Positions 50,465-59,318 of a stretch of 64,000 bases of DNA are shown piece by piece. A model generated the notes under the pieces. It made no database searches. It was given only the letters and a program-made list of their open reading frames with translations, and was not told where the DNA came from. This DNA comes from Patulibacter sp040675535. Lineage in GTDB: Bacteria > Actinomycetota > Thermoleophilia > Solirubrobacterales > Solirubrobacteraceae. Within the stretch, counting starts at the first letter, position 1; every line of letters begins with the position of its first letter. The DNA is taken from assembly GCF_040675535.1 (NCBI RefSeq), contig NZ_JBFAPC010000006.1, positions 3,716 to 67,715 on the forward strand, written 5' to 3'. Position numbers and translations under genes: made by a program.

Positions 50465-51757
50465 ATGGCTTCCACCCAGACCGACGACTACCAGGCCCCG
50501 ACGTCCGACGCGTCCTTCGACGCCTCGCTGAGCGACACCGACTTCGACGCGCTCTTCGAGCAGGCCGAGGAGCTCTCGCAGTACTTCCGCGAGATCGGCC
50601 CGGAGTACGACAAGAAGAACACCTTCGCGTTCCCGACGATCGAGAAGTTCAAGGCCACGGACCTCGGTGGCCTCTCGGTCCCGAAGAAGTTCGGCGGCGC
50701 CGGCGGCAGCCTGCTGCAGACGTCGAAGGTCATCTCCGAGCTCTCCAAGGGCGACTCGGCGATCACCCTCGCGTACAACATGCACTACATCATGGTCGGC
50801 ATCGCCGGCGGCCTGATGAGCGACGAGCAGAACGACTACTGGCTCGGCCGCGTCGTCAAGAACAAGGAGCTCATGTTCGGGCCCTTCTCCGAGAAGCGCG
50901 CCGGCTTCTCGGGCCTGGCCGACATGAAGGCCATCCCGCAGGAGGGTGGCGGCTGGAAGATCTACGGCACCAAGACGTGGGGCACGCTCTGCGACGCCGC
51001 CACGATCATCACGACCAACGCCACGATCACGGACAAGGACGGCAACCTGCCGGACACGTTCGAGGAGCGCGTCGCCGCGGAGTCCTTCTTCATCCAGGAC
51101 TTCAACTTCGACCCGGACACCCTGCAGGGCGACGGCTTCCACGTCGAGCGGACCTGGGACTCCCTGGGCATGCACGCCACGGGCACGCACACGATCGTGT
51201 TCGACGGCTTCTTCATCCCGGAGTCGGGCTTCATCTGCGAGTGGCGCACCGGCGCGTTCGGCGTCCTCGAGTGGGCGTCCCTGATGTTCGCCTCGATCTA
51301 CCTCGGCATGCAGGCCCGGGTGCTCGAGGAGTCCATCAAGGTCCTCTCGAAGAAGACCCTGGGCGCCGTCTTCGGCGCCACGGTCGCCGCGGACGTCAAG
51401 GTCGCCGGCGTCGGCCACATCATCGACGGCGTCGGTGACATGGCCTCGCGCTACGAGATCTCCCGTCGGACGCTCTACCGCACCTGCGAGGAGGTCACGC
51501 TCGGTCTGGACGACGACTGGCCGATCGAGCTGCGCTTCCCGTACATCGGGCTGGCGAAGACCTTCATCGCCGAGAACGTCATGCACATGACGAAGCACGC
51601 GATGTCGATGGTCGGCGGCATGTCCTTCCGTCGCGGCATGATCTTCGAGCGCCTCTACCGCGACTCGGCCGCCTCGCTGTTCCAGCCGCTCAACGGCGAC
51701 CAGGGCCGCACCTACATCGGTGAGTACCTGCTGCAGCCGGAAGAGCTCGAGGACTAG
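50465..51757 (+). CDS. Acyl-CoA dehydrogenase family protein
   Basis: A 430-residue flavoenzyme, in operon with the SCP2 protein. The N-terminal helical domain includes SVPKKFGGAGGSLLQTSKVI; the mid-domain has FGPFSEKRAGFSG and GWKIYGTKTWGTLCDAATII; then SFFIQDFNFDPDTL and TWDSLGMHATGTHTIVFDGF, the strand typical of this family. The C-terminal helical bundle shows MSMVGGMSFRRGMIFERLYR and QPLNGDQGRTYIGEYLL. It probably introduces a 2,3-double bond into an acyl-CoA or a related thioester; the catalytic base is not certain from the sequence alone. A strong terminator follows. Confidence 0.88.
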   Translation: MASTQTDDYQAPTSDASFDASLSDTDFDALFEQAEELSQYFREIGPEYDKKNTFAFPTIEKFKATDLGGLSVPKKFGGAGGSLLQTSKVISELSKGDSAITLAYNMHYIMVGIAGGLMSDEQNDYWLGRVVKNKELMFGPFSEKRAGFSGLADMKAIPQEGGGWKIYGTKTWGTLCDAATIITTNATITDKDGNLPDTFEERVAAESFFIQDFNFDPDTLQGDGFHVERTWDSLGMHATGTHTIVFDGFFIPESGFICEWRTGAFGVLEWASLMFASIYLGMQARVLEESIKVLSKKTLGAVFGATVAADVKVAGVGHIIDGVGDMASRYEISRRTLYRTCEEVTLGLDDDWPIELRFPYIGLAKTFIAENVMHMTKHAMSMVGGMSFRRGMIFERLYRDSAASLFQPLNGDQGRTYIGEYLLQPEELED

Positions 51758-51780
51758 GACCCCGCAACACCTCGAGTGGC

Positions 51781-51815
51781 CACCGGCCCCGTCCTCTTCG
51801 AGGGCGGGGCCGGTG
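51781..51815 (+). terminator. Terminator hairpin after the acyl-CoA dehydrogenase gene
   Basis: CACCGGCCCCG/CGGGGCCGGTG, a perfect 11-bp stem extended by three inner pairs (one G-T) around loop TCTTCGA, 23 nt after the stop. Confidence 0.7.
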
Positions 51816-51999
51816 TCGTCTCCGGGGACGGCGAACAGACGCCGAGCAGGATCCGATCTTCCGATGGGTGGATCCAAGAGGGCCGGTTGTTCGACATCGG
51901 TCGAACCTGGGCGACTCCGGGCGAACGTACGCTCGATCGGATCGGTTCGGCCGCCCTCGCGGCCCGCCGACGAGCCACCCCATCCCCGGAGTTCTCCTC

Positions 52000-54900
52000 G
52001 TGTCCGAATCAGCACCAGCCGGCGGCCGCGCCCGCCGCCGCGCGGTCCGCGCCGGCGCGACGCTCGCGGTCTCCGCGATCGCCGCCGTCGCCGCCACCGC
52101 GCCCGCCTCGGCCGTCAACACGGTCTCGACCGCCAACGGCGCCGCGTGGCAGATCCACGACGCCGCCTCGCCCGCGCTCGACACCGGCAGCGTCCGCGCC
52201 ATCAGCGACAACGCCTTCTACGGCTTCGGCGGCATCAAGGTCCGCGTCGGCAGCGTGCCGTCCTCGGACCCGACCGCGGCGTTCAACGGCGAGACGATCC
52301 GCGGCTTCGGCCTCGAGTTCGACGGGATCGACAGCTTCGCCACGACCCACGCGGTGCGCCTCGGCGGCATCCAGATCAGCCGGGCGATCAAGGTCGGCAC
52401 CGCCGGAAACTGGACCCGGTGGGTGGACAGCTTCCGCAACACGACCGACCAGGACATCGCGGTCGAGGTCTCGTTCGGCGGCACCGCCGGCCTGAACACC
52501 ACGGGCCAGCAGAGCCAGGTCGTCGCGACCTCCAGCGGCGACACCACGGTCGCGGCCAACGACTCGTGGGCCGAGGTCGCCAACTCGGCGGCCGCCGGTC
52601 CCGCCACCCGCGGACCGCACGCGGTCGTCCTCGGCACCGCGTCGTACAGCGCGACGACGTTCGCCACCGGCAACCAGCAGCGCAACCCGTTCTCGACCGC
52701 GCTGCCGACGGCCGGCCTCGACGCCAACTTCTACGGCTACAAGAACACGATCGTCGTGCCGGCGGGCAAGACCGTGTCGCTCCTGCACTACGTGGTCGCC
52801 GGGCGCAGCGAGAACGCCGGCACCGCGGGTACGCAGATCACGACGGTGCGCAACACCGCCGTCGGGCTTGCCGCGACGCCCAACCTCGACGACCTCAGCA
52901 CCGGCCTGCGCTGCACGATCATCAACTTCAACGTGGCGACGACCCCGGGCTTCGACCCGGCGGCCTGCGCGACGGCGAAGGTCCCGGAGATCCACCCGCC
53001 CGTCCCCGTCGAGAAGCACGTCACGACCTCGGACTACGACGTCGTCGACAAGCCGATCACGCAGCTCCTGGCCGACATGAAGTCCGGCGTGACGACCTCC
53101 CAGGAGATCACGCGCGGCTACCTGGACCGGATCAACGCCTACGACACCGGCGCGTTCGGGTTCCACGCGTTCATCCGCGTCGCCGACGACGCGATGGCGC
53201 AGGCGAAGGCCGCGGACGAGGAGCGGGCAACGGGCTCCACGCTCCCGCTGCTCGGCGTCCCGGTGTCGCTGAAGGACCTCTACGACACGAAGGACCTGCC
53301 GACGACCGACGGCACCCTCGCCCTGAAGGACTGGCAGCCGAAGAAGGACGCCTTCCAGGTCGCCCGCCTGCGCGCCGCCGGCGCCGTGATCCTCGGCAAG
53401 GCGAACCTCTCGGAGTTCGCGAACTCCGGCAGCTACAGCGACTCCGGCTTCGGCATGACCGCCAACGCGTTCGGTCCGTCGAAGTCGTCGCTCGGCTCCT
53501 CGGGCGGCCCCGCCGTGTCGACCGCGCTCAGCATGGCCGGCTTCGCGATGGGCACCCAGACGGGCGTCTCGCTCTACGCGCCGTCGACCGGCGCGAGCCT
53601 CGTGTCGCTGCGCGGCACCGACGGCATCTCGTCGGGCTCCGGCGTCATGCCGCTGACCTACCTGCAGGACTTCGAGGGCCCGATCGCCCGCACCACGAGC
53701 GACATCGCCACGATCCTGAACGTCACGACCGGCACCGACCCGGGCGACCCCGCGACGGTCCACGCGGACGCCGACGCCAAGCGGCCGGCCGACTGGACGG
53801 CGTCGCTGGACAAGGACGCGCTGCAGGGCAAGAAGATCGGCTACGTCGACGCGTCGTTCGACGGCCTGCCGTCGAACTACAGCTACGGTCAGGACGACGG
53901 CACCGCCGCCGCCGTGAAGGCGCGCTTCGCCGACCTCGTGGCGGCCGGCGCGACGATGGTGCCGATGACCGTCGCCGCCCCGAGCCAGTCGACCTCGGTG
54001 CCCGGCGGGTTCGGCAACCGCAGCCGCACCGAGGAGGGCTGGCAGAGCTACTGGGAGGACCAGGTGAACCCGCCCTTCAGGACGGCGTCGGGCATCCTCT
54101 CCTCGCCGAAGAACCTGCCCTACAACCGCGGCACGCAGGCGCCCGCACCGCGCCTGACCACGGACGACGTCGACAAGGTGATCGCCGCCCGCGACGACGC
54201 GAAGGCGCGCTACAAGGCGTGGATGGACGACGCCGGCGTCGACGCGGTGGTCTACCCGGGCTTCCGCTCCGACGTCTACGACAACGACGGCGCCCAGACG
54301 CTGTCGTCGGACCGCGGCACGAACGTGCCGACGTCCAACGTCGGCCTGCCGACGCTGATCCTGCCGGTCGGCGCCAGCCCGCACGGCAACCCGATCTCGA
54401 TGCAGATCGTGGGCCGGGCGTTCGACGACGCCGAGGTGCTCGGCTTCGGCTACGCGCTCGAGCAGCAGCTGGGCGGCAAGGGCCACCTGCTGTCGAGCTA
54501 CGCGCCGCCGCTGCCGTACGACCCGACGGCGACGCCGACGGACCCGGTGATCACGACGCCGGAGGCGCCGACCACGACGTCCCCGACGGAGAAGCCGACC
54601 GAGACGGCGCCGCCCGCGGCCCTGGCCGCCCCGGCCGCCCCGGCCGCGCCCGCCGCGCCGACGGCCCCGGTGACCCCGGCGAAGGCCGCGCCGTTGCGGA
54701 CCGTCCGCGTGTCGACCCGCGGGGTCCGGCTGGACCGCCAGGGTCGCTTCGCGGTCACGGTCTCGTGCGCCAAGGGCGTCTCGAGCTGCAAGGTCCACGT
54801 CCTCGTCAAGCGCGGCTCGAGCCCCGTCGCGACGAAGACGATCACGATCAAGCCGGGCCGCTCGGTCCGGCTGCTGGCCCGGCCGAACGCGGCGATGCGC

Positions 54901-55002
54901 CGCGCGCTGCTCCGCGGCCACACGGCCACGGTCCGGGTGTCGCTCTCCGGCACCGGGCTGAAGGCGACCTCCGCGTCGCTGAAGGTCAGCCCGCGGAGGT
55001 GA
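52000..55002 (+). CDS. Secreted amidase-signature enzyme with N- and C-terminal accessory domains
   Basis: A 1000-residue exported protein. Signal peptide about 1-34 (AGATLAVSAIAAVAATAPAS). Residues 35-330 form a beta-rich domain of unknown family (FYGFGGIKVRVGS, ETIRGFGLEFDG). The amidase-signature domain covers about 343-833: catalytic Lys in VSLKDLYDT (about 424), cis-Ser in SSLGSSGGPAVS and nucleophile Ser in GTQTGVSLYAPS (about 525). A Thr/Pro/Ala linker (845-895) leads to a basic beta domain ending in SASLKVSPRR. It probably hydrolyses an extracellular amide or peptide bond. The GTG start follows CCGGAG. Confidence 0.87.
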   Translation: MSESAPAGGRARRRAVRAGATLAVSAIAAVAATAPASAVNTVSTANGAAWQIHDAASPALDTGSVRAISDNAFYGFGGIKVRVGSVPSSDPTAAFNGETIRGFGLEFDGIDSFATTHAVRLGGIQISRAIKVGTAGNWTRWVDSFRNTTDQDIAVEVSFGGTAGLNTTGQQSQVVATSSGDTTVAANDSWAEVANSAAAGPATRGPHAVVLGTASYSATTFATGNQQRNPFSTALPTAGLDANFYGYKNTIVVPAGKTVSLLHYVVAGRSENAGTAGTQITTVRNTAVGLAATPNLDDLSTGLRCTIINFNVATTPGFDPAACATAKVPEIHPPVPVEKHVTTSDYDVVDKPITQLLADMKSGVTTSQEITRGYLDRINAYDTGAFGFHAFIRVADDAMAQAKAADEERATGSTLPLLGVPVSLKDLYDTKDLPTTDGTLALKDWQPKKDAFQVARLRAAGAVILGKANLSEFANSGSYSDSGFGMTANAFGPSKSSLGSSGGPAVSTALSMAGFAMGTQTGVSLYAPSTGASLVSLRGTDGISSGSGVMPLTYLQDFEGPIARTTSDIATILNVTTGTDPGDPATVHADADAKRPADWTASLDKDALQGKKIGYVDASFDGLPSNYSYGQDDGTAAAVKARFADLVAAGATMVPMTVAAPSQSTSVPGGFGNRSRTEEGWQSYWEDQVNPPFRTASGILSSPKNLPYNRGTQAPAPRLTTDDVDKVIAARDDAKARYKAWMDDAGVDAVVYPGFRSDVYDNDGAQTLSSDRGTNVPTSNVGLPTLILPVGASPHGNPISMQIVGRAFDDAEVLGFGYALEQQLGGKGHLLSSYAPPLPYDPTATPTDPVITTPEAPTTTSPTEKPTETAPPAALAAPAAPAAPAAPTAPVTPAKAAPLRTVRVSTRGVRLDRQGRFAVTVSCAKGVSSCKVHVLVKRGSSPVATKTITIKPGRSVRLLARPNAAMRRALLRGHTATVRVSLSGTGLKATSASLKVSPRR

Positions 55003-55113
55003 GCCGGTGACGTCCCGGGGCGCGGCGGTCGCCGCGCCCCGGGACGTCGCGGGGCCACGTGCCCCGCCGAACCGGCCCCGGCCTCGCGGACGGCGGGGCC
55101 GACGTCGCGGGGC

Positions 55114-56388
55114 TCAGACCCGCGGGCTGCGTCCCGCCCCGGAGCCGAGCCCGATGAGGATCGCGCCCTCGCCCGAGGCGTAGGCCTCCTCGCCGTGGTG
55201 CGTCAGGTCCATGCCGAGGGCTTCCTCGTTGTCGGTCCCGCGCAGCGGCATCAGGAGGCCGAGGCCCTTGATCAGCAGCCAGGTCATCCCGAACGCGTAC
55301 GCGGGGCCGGCGAGGACCGCGACGACCTGCGACCAGAGCTGGCCCGCGTCGCCGTAGAAGAGGCCGTTGCCGGCGCCGTCGTTCCACGACGCCTGGGCGA
55401 CGAAGCCGATCAGGAGCGTGCCGGTCAGGCCGGCGACGCCGTGCGCGCTGAGCACGTCGAGCGTCTCGTCGACGCGCGTGCGCGGGCGCCAGAGGATCGC
55501 GAAGTAGCAGGGGAACGCGGCCGCGGCCCCGATGGCGAGCGCCCAGCCCGGGCTGACGTAGCCGCCGGCCGGGGTGATCGCCACGCAGCCGACGACGACG
55601 GCGGTGGCGGCGCCGATCGCGGTGGCCTGGCGGCCGCGCACGAGGTCCAGCACGATCCAGACGACGAGGGTCGCGGCGGGGGCCAGGAGCGTGTTGACGA
55701 ACGCCAGGATCCCGGGCTTGCCGATGCCGAAGGCGCTGCCGCCGTTGAAGCCGAACCAGCCGAACCACAGCAGGCCGGCGCCGACCAGCACGTACATCGC
55801 GTTGTGCGGGACCAGCGCCTGGCGTCCGTAGTCCTTGCGCGGGCGCACGACGAGCGCGGCCGCGAGCGCCGAGAAGCCCGAGCCCATCTCGACCGGCACG
55901 CCGCCGGCGAAGTCGAGGGTGCCCTGCTGCTGCAGCCACCCGCCGCCGAACGCCCAGTGCGCGAGGACCGCGTAGACCAGGACCGACCACAGGGTCGCGA
56001 AGATCAGGAACGGCACGAACCGCATGCGCTCGACGACCGCGCCGGCCACGAGCGCCACGGTGATGATGCAGAACGTCGCCTGGAAGGCGAAGAACACGAG
56101 CTCGGGGATCTTCGTACCCGCGCGCGGCGCGAACGTCACGTCGTGCATGAACGCGTGGCCGAGCCCGCCGACGATGGAGCCGTCGCCGTCGAAGGCCAGC
56201 GAGTAGCCGACGGTCGCCCAGGTCACGGTCGCGAGGCCAGTCGCGGCGAGGCACATCATGAAGGTGTTCAGCGTGTTCTTCTCGCGGACGAGGCCGGCGT
56301 AGAAGAGGCCGAGCGCCGGCGTCATCAGCAGGACGAGCGCCGTCGCGGTCAGCATCCAGGCGGTGTCGCCCGTGTCGATCCCCGGCAT
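55114..56388 (-). CDS. amt: Ammonium transporter (Amt) with Glu in place of the first pore His
   Basis: A 424-residue, 11-TM Amt. The N-terminus begins GIDTGDTAWMLTATALVLLM, and GAVVERMRFVPFLIFATLWS, HWAFGGGWL and GPAYAFGMTWLLIKG are family signatures. In the pore the second twin His is kept (SAHGVAG, His316), but the first position, normally His in DFAGGtvVH, is Glu167 (DFAGGVPVEM). Fungal Mep1/Mep3 have the same substitution and still transport. The C-terminal tail (about 380-424) is long and Gly-rich. The start overlaps the glnK stop by one base (TGATG). Confidence 0.93.
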   Translation of the reverse strand: MPGIDTGDTAWMLTATALVLLMTPALGLFYAGLVREKNTLNTFMMCLAATGLATVTWATVGYSLAFDGDGSIVGGLGHAFMHDVTFAPRAGTKIPELVFFAFQATFCIITVALVAGAVVERMRFVPFLIFATLWSVLVYAVLAHWAFGGGWLQQQGTLDFAGGVPVEMGSGFSALAAALVVRPRKDYGRQALVPHNAMYVLVGAGLLWFGWFGFNGGSAFGIGKPGILAFVNTLLAPAATLVVWIVLDLVRGRQATAIGAATAVVVGCVAITPAGGYVSPGWALAIGAAAAFPCYFAILWRPRTRVDETLDVLSAHGVAGLTGTLLIGFVAQASWNDGAGNGLFYGDAGQLWSQVVAVLAGPAYAFGMTWLLIKGLGLLMPLRGTDNEEALGMDLTHHGEEAYASGEGAILIGLGSGAGRSPRV

Positions 56389-56738
56389 CAGGACTTGGGG
56401 CTCACGGCGTCGACGTCGCGCTCGCCCGTGCGGATGCGGACGGCCTCCGTCAGGTCGTGCACGAAGATCTTGCCGTCGCCGACCTCGCCCGTGCGACCCG
56501 CGGCGCAGATCGCCTCGATCGTCGTCTCGACGACGTCGTCGGAGACCGCGACCTCGAAGCGGACCTTGTCCTCCAGGCCCATCTTCACCTGCGTGCCACG
56601 GTAGGTCTCGACCCGATCGAGCTCTCCTCCGTGGCCCTGGATCCGGCTGAGCGACACCCCGCGGATCTCGGCGCGGTAGAGCGCCTCGAGCACGTCGTTG
56701 GTCTTCTCGGGCCGGACGATGCCGATGACGAGTTTCAC
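56388..56738 (-). CDS. glnK: P-II nitrogen regulatory protein without T-loop Tyr51
   Basis: A 116-residue P-II signal protein, expected to bind ATP/ADP and 2-oxoglutarate and to plug the Amt channel. It begins VKLVIGIVRPEKTNDVLEAL, contains GRTGEVGDGKIFVHDL and ends RIRTGERDVDAV, all canonical. The T-loop reads ETYRGTQVKMGLEDK: residue 51, the Tyr that is uridylylated or adenylylated in other bacteria, is Val. The GTG at 56738 is preferred to the start 6 codons earlier because TAGTGT ends 7 nt before it. It is the first gene of the glnK-amt operon. Confidence 0.93.
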   Translation of the reverse strand: MKLVIGIVRPEKTNDVLEALYRAEIRGVSLSRIQGHGGELDRVETYRGTQVKMGLEDKVRFEVAVSDDVVETTIEAICAAGRTGEVGDGKIFVHDLTEAVRIRTGERDVDAVSPKS

Positions 56739-56745
56739 GCGCGAG

Positions 56746-56751
56746 ACACTA
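56746..56751 (-). promoter_or_regulatory. Leaderless-type -10 TAGTGT of glnK-amt
   Basis: On the minus strand TAGTGT ends exactly 7 nt before the GTG at 56738. Confidence 0.55.
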
Positions 56752-56966
56752 GCCACCCGCGTGTTCCCGCGACTTCGGGGCGTACGCCGTGAGCGGCGAG
56801 GCGCCAGGTCCGCCGGGCGCGCCGCGACGTGCTCCGCGCCGCCGCACCGGGCCGGGGGCCCGGCGCCGACGATCGATCGGCGGACGAGGCCGGATGAACG
56901 TCCGTGTGGGACGCTCGGCCCTCGTGGTCGCGGCCGGTGAACGCCGGTTCCGTCCTGGACACCGTC

Positions 56967-56972
56967 TACGTT
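56967..56972 (+). promoter_or_regulatory. Leaderless-type -10 TACGTT
   Basis: TACGTT ends exactly 7 nt before the ATG at 56980. Confidence 0.55.
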
Positions 56973-56979
56973 GCTCGCG

Positions 56980-57231
56980 ATGCGTCGACATCACGAGCGC
57001 CTGAGGACCGGTGACCGCGTCGATCTCCCGCGGCACGACGCCCACGGCGTCGTGGTCGAGGTGCTGGGCCGCGAGACGGTCCGCGTCTTCCGCGACGGTG
57101 CGCTCGAGGTCCACGAGGTCGGCCGGTATTGCGTGCTCCTGGGCAGCGGCCGGACGGTCGTCGTCAACGACGGCGGGGGACGCATCGCGCGCGCGGCGGC
57201 GCCGCCGGCGCGCGAGGTCGAGTCGCAGTAG
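56980..57231 (+). CDS. Small basic beta-barrel-like protein of unknown function
   Basis: An 83-residue protein starting MRRHHERLRTGDRVDLPRHD. It contains a run of short strands (HGVVVEVLGRETVRVFRDGA, LEVHEVGRYCVLL, TVVVNDGGGR) reminiscent of SH3-like or KOW-type folds, so a nucleic-acid or cell-wall binding role is possible. No family is recognised. The ATG is chosen from the promoter spacing; a TTG three codons earlier overlaps the hexamer. Confidence 0.6.
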   Translation: MRRHHERLRTGDRVDLPRHDAHGVVVEVLGRETVRVFRDGALEVHEVGRYCVLLGSGRTVVVNDGGGRIARAAAPPAREVESQ

Positions 57232-57310
57232 CGGGCCGCCCGGGACGCGGGACGTCCCGCGTCGCGGAGGGTCCGACGCGGACCGGCGCCGTCCCGGGCG
57301 GCGCCCGTCG

Positions 57311-57424
57311 TCAGCCGAGGATGCCGGCGACGTGGAGGACGACCGCGGCCAGCACCGCTGCCCAGCCCAGGCCCATCCCGATGCTGACGCGCTCGGTCGG
57401 CGTCCAGTGCCGGGGGTGCTTCAC
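57311..57424 (-). CDS. 37-residue single-pass membrane peptide
   Basis: Reads VKHPRHWTPTERVSIGMGLG and then the membrane helix WAAVLAAVVLHVAGILG. The basic N-terminus and single C-terminal helix are like known small membrane regulatory peptides. GACGAT on the minus strand ends 6 nt before the GTG, the same geometry as other genes here, which supports expression. It lies 50 bp upstream of the stop side of the acyl-CoA synthetase gene, on the same strand. The function is unknown. Confidence 0.5.
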   Translation of the reverse strand: MKHPRHWTPTERVSIGMGLGWAAVLAAVVLHVAGILG

Positions 57425-57474
57425 CCGCTGATCGTCGCAGGCCCGGCGGCGTGGTCCGCCGGGCGGCGCGCGGG

Positions 57475-59067
57475 TCAGCGCGGGGCGCGCGCGTAGAGGT
57501 CGGCGTGCGCGTCGCGGACGACGTGCTTCTGGACCTTGCCGGTCGAGGTGCGCGGGAGGGCGTCGACGACGACGATCGCCTTCGGGATCTTGTACGCGTC
57601 CACGTGGGCGCGCATGGCCGCGCGGATCGCGTCCGGGTCCAGCTCGGTGCCGGCGGCGGGGACGACGAAGGCGGTGATCGCCTCGCTCCAGCGCTCGTGG
57701 GGGAGCCCGACGACGACCGCGTCGGCCACGTTCGGCTCGGCCGCGTAGAGCGCCTTCTCGACCTCGATCGACGCGACGTTCTCGCCGCCGGTCTTGATGA
57801 CGTCCTTCGAGCGGTCGGTGAACCAGAGGAGCCCCTCGTCGTCGAGGTGCCCGACGTCGCCGGAGTGGAACCAGCCGTGCGCGAACGCCGCCTCCGTCGC
57901 CTCGGGGTTGCCGAGGTAGCCGGTCATCGTGTGCGGACCGCGGTAGACGATCTCGCCCGTCTCGCCGCGGGGGAGGATCGTCCCCTCCTCGCCCATGATC
58001 TCGACGTGCACGTTGGCGACCGGCGTGCCGGCCGCGCCGGGGTGGGAGAGCTGGTGCTCGGGCCGGAAGATCGTCGTCGTCGGGCTCATCTCCGTCTGGC
58101 CGAAGAGGAGGTAGAAGCCGCAGTCGAAGACGTCGAGACAGCGCTTCAGCGTGTCCTGCGGCATCGGCGCCATCGCGTAGAGCGCGCGGCGCAGGCTGGA
58201 GAGGTCGCGCTGCCCGATCGTGGGGTGGTCGAGCATCTCGCGGTACATCATCGGCAGGCCGAAGATCTGGGTCAGCGACTCGCGCTCGATCAGCCCCAGC
58301 AGCGTCTCCGCGTCGAAGCCGCGCAGGACGTTGATCGACGCCCCGACCATGATCGCCGTGGTGCAGTGGCAGTTCAGCTGCGCGGTGTGGAACATCGGCA
58401 TCATCGCCGCGAAGCGGTCGTCGCCCCGGAACTGCCCCTCGATCGCCATCGTCATCGACTCGAGGTAGACCGCGGCGTGGTTGCCGATCACGCCCTTGGG
58501 CGCCGAGGTCGTGCCGCTGGTGTAGAGGTACGTCAGCGGATCGCGGTCGCCGACGAGGTGCTCGGGCTCGGCGTCGTCGGCGTGCGCGGCCAGCGCGGAG
58601 AAGGCGGTGGCCGGCCGGCCGGCGACGGTCTCGGGGCCATCGCCGATCACGACGACGTCGCGCAGCGCCGCCGCGTCGGCCAGCGACGGGGCGATGACGT
58701 CGACGAGGCCCGCCTCGACGACCAGGCTTCGGGCCCCGGAGTCGTGGAGGACGTGGGCGACCTCGTCGGGACGCCACCCGAGGTTGATCGGCACGCAGAC
58801 CAGGCCGGTCTTCGCGCACGCGTAGTAGGTGGCCAGGAACTCGATGCTGTTGCCCGACGCCAGGGCCACGGCGTCCCCGTGCGCCAGACCGCGGGCGCTG
58901 AACGCGTTGGCGAGCCGGTTGACGAGCGCGTTGAACTGCGTGTAGGTCAGGCGACGGTCGCCCTGGACGAGCGCCTCGGCGGTGGGGGTCCGCGAGGCGC
59001 TCCGCGTCAGGCTGTCACCGACGTTGATGCGGTGGATGAGGTTGTCGGACAGGGGATCGACGGGCAT
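57475..59067 (-). CDS. AMP-dependent acyl-CoA synthetase/ligase
   Basis: A 530-residue ANL-superfamily enzyme that activates a carboxylate with ATP and transfers it to CoA. Motifs in order: A3 LTYLYTSGTTSAPKGV (P-loop), A5 YLLFGQTEMSP, GEIVYRGPHTMTGYL, A7 WFHSGDVGHLDDEG, A8 FTDRSKDVIKTGGENV and A10 PRTSTGKVQKHV with the catalytic Lys. The acyl substrate is not evident; medium- or long-chain fatty acids are likely given the neighbouring acyl-CoA dehydrogenase operon. GGAG 9 nt before ATG 59067 and a TATGAT -10 further up support this start. Confidence 0.92.
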   Translation of the reverse strand: MPVDPLSDNLIHRINVGDSLTRSASRTPTAEALVQGDRRLTYTQFNALVNRLANAFSARGLAHGDAVALASGNSIEFLATYYACAKTGLVCVPINLGWRPDEVAHVLHDSGARSLVVEAGLVDVIAPSLADAAALRDVVVIGDGPETVAGRPATAFSALAAHADDAEPEHLVGDRDPLTYLYTSGTTSAPKGVIGNHAAVYLESMTMAIEGQFRGDDRFAAMMPMFHTAQLNCHCTTAIMVGASINVLRGFDAETLLGLIERESLTQIFGLPMMYREMLDHPTIGQRDLSSLRRALYAMAPMPQDTLKRCLDVFDCGFYLLFGQTEMSPTTTIFRPEHQLSHPGAAGTPVANVHVEIMGEEGTILPRGETGEIVYRGPHTMTGYLGNPEATEAAFAHGWFHSGDVGHLDDEGLLWFTDRSKDVIKTGGENVASIEVEKALYAAEPNVADAVVVGLPHERWSEAITAFVVPAAGTELDPDAIRAAMRAHVDAYKIPKAIVVVDALPRTSTGKVQKHVVRDAHADLYARAPR

Positions 59068-59096
59068 GCGCACGGCTCCGGGACGGGGATCCGCCG

Positions 59097-59102
59097 ATCA
59101 TA
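59097..59102 (-). promoter_or_regulatory. -10 TATGAT of the acyl-CoA synthetase gene
   Basis: TATGAT on the minus strand, one mismatch from consensus, gives a leader of about 23 nt that includes the GGAG ribosome-binding site. Confidence 0.5.
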
Positions 59103-59305
59103 TGGCGGGACCTCGGGGCGGTGGGACAGGAACCACCCGGAGCCCTCGACGTTCCGGCGAAGCGACCGTAATTCGGCGTAGAACACGGCGTGGTGATCGC
59201 CGCCGATCGGCCTGGGGCGTTGCGAAACTCCGCAGTGTGCACAGCGTCCGCATGCCCTAGGCTCGCAGCCGTCGACGATCCCCACGGCGACTCCAGTACC
59301 CGATC

Positions 59306-59311
59306 CAGGAT
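59306..59311 (+). promoter_or_regulatory. Leaderless-type -10 CAGGAT of the LuxR-type gene
   Basis: CAGGAT ends 7 nt before the GTG at 59319, the same hexamer and spacing as at 27917-27922. Confidence 0.45.
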
Positions 59312-59318
59312 CGTCTTC

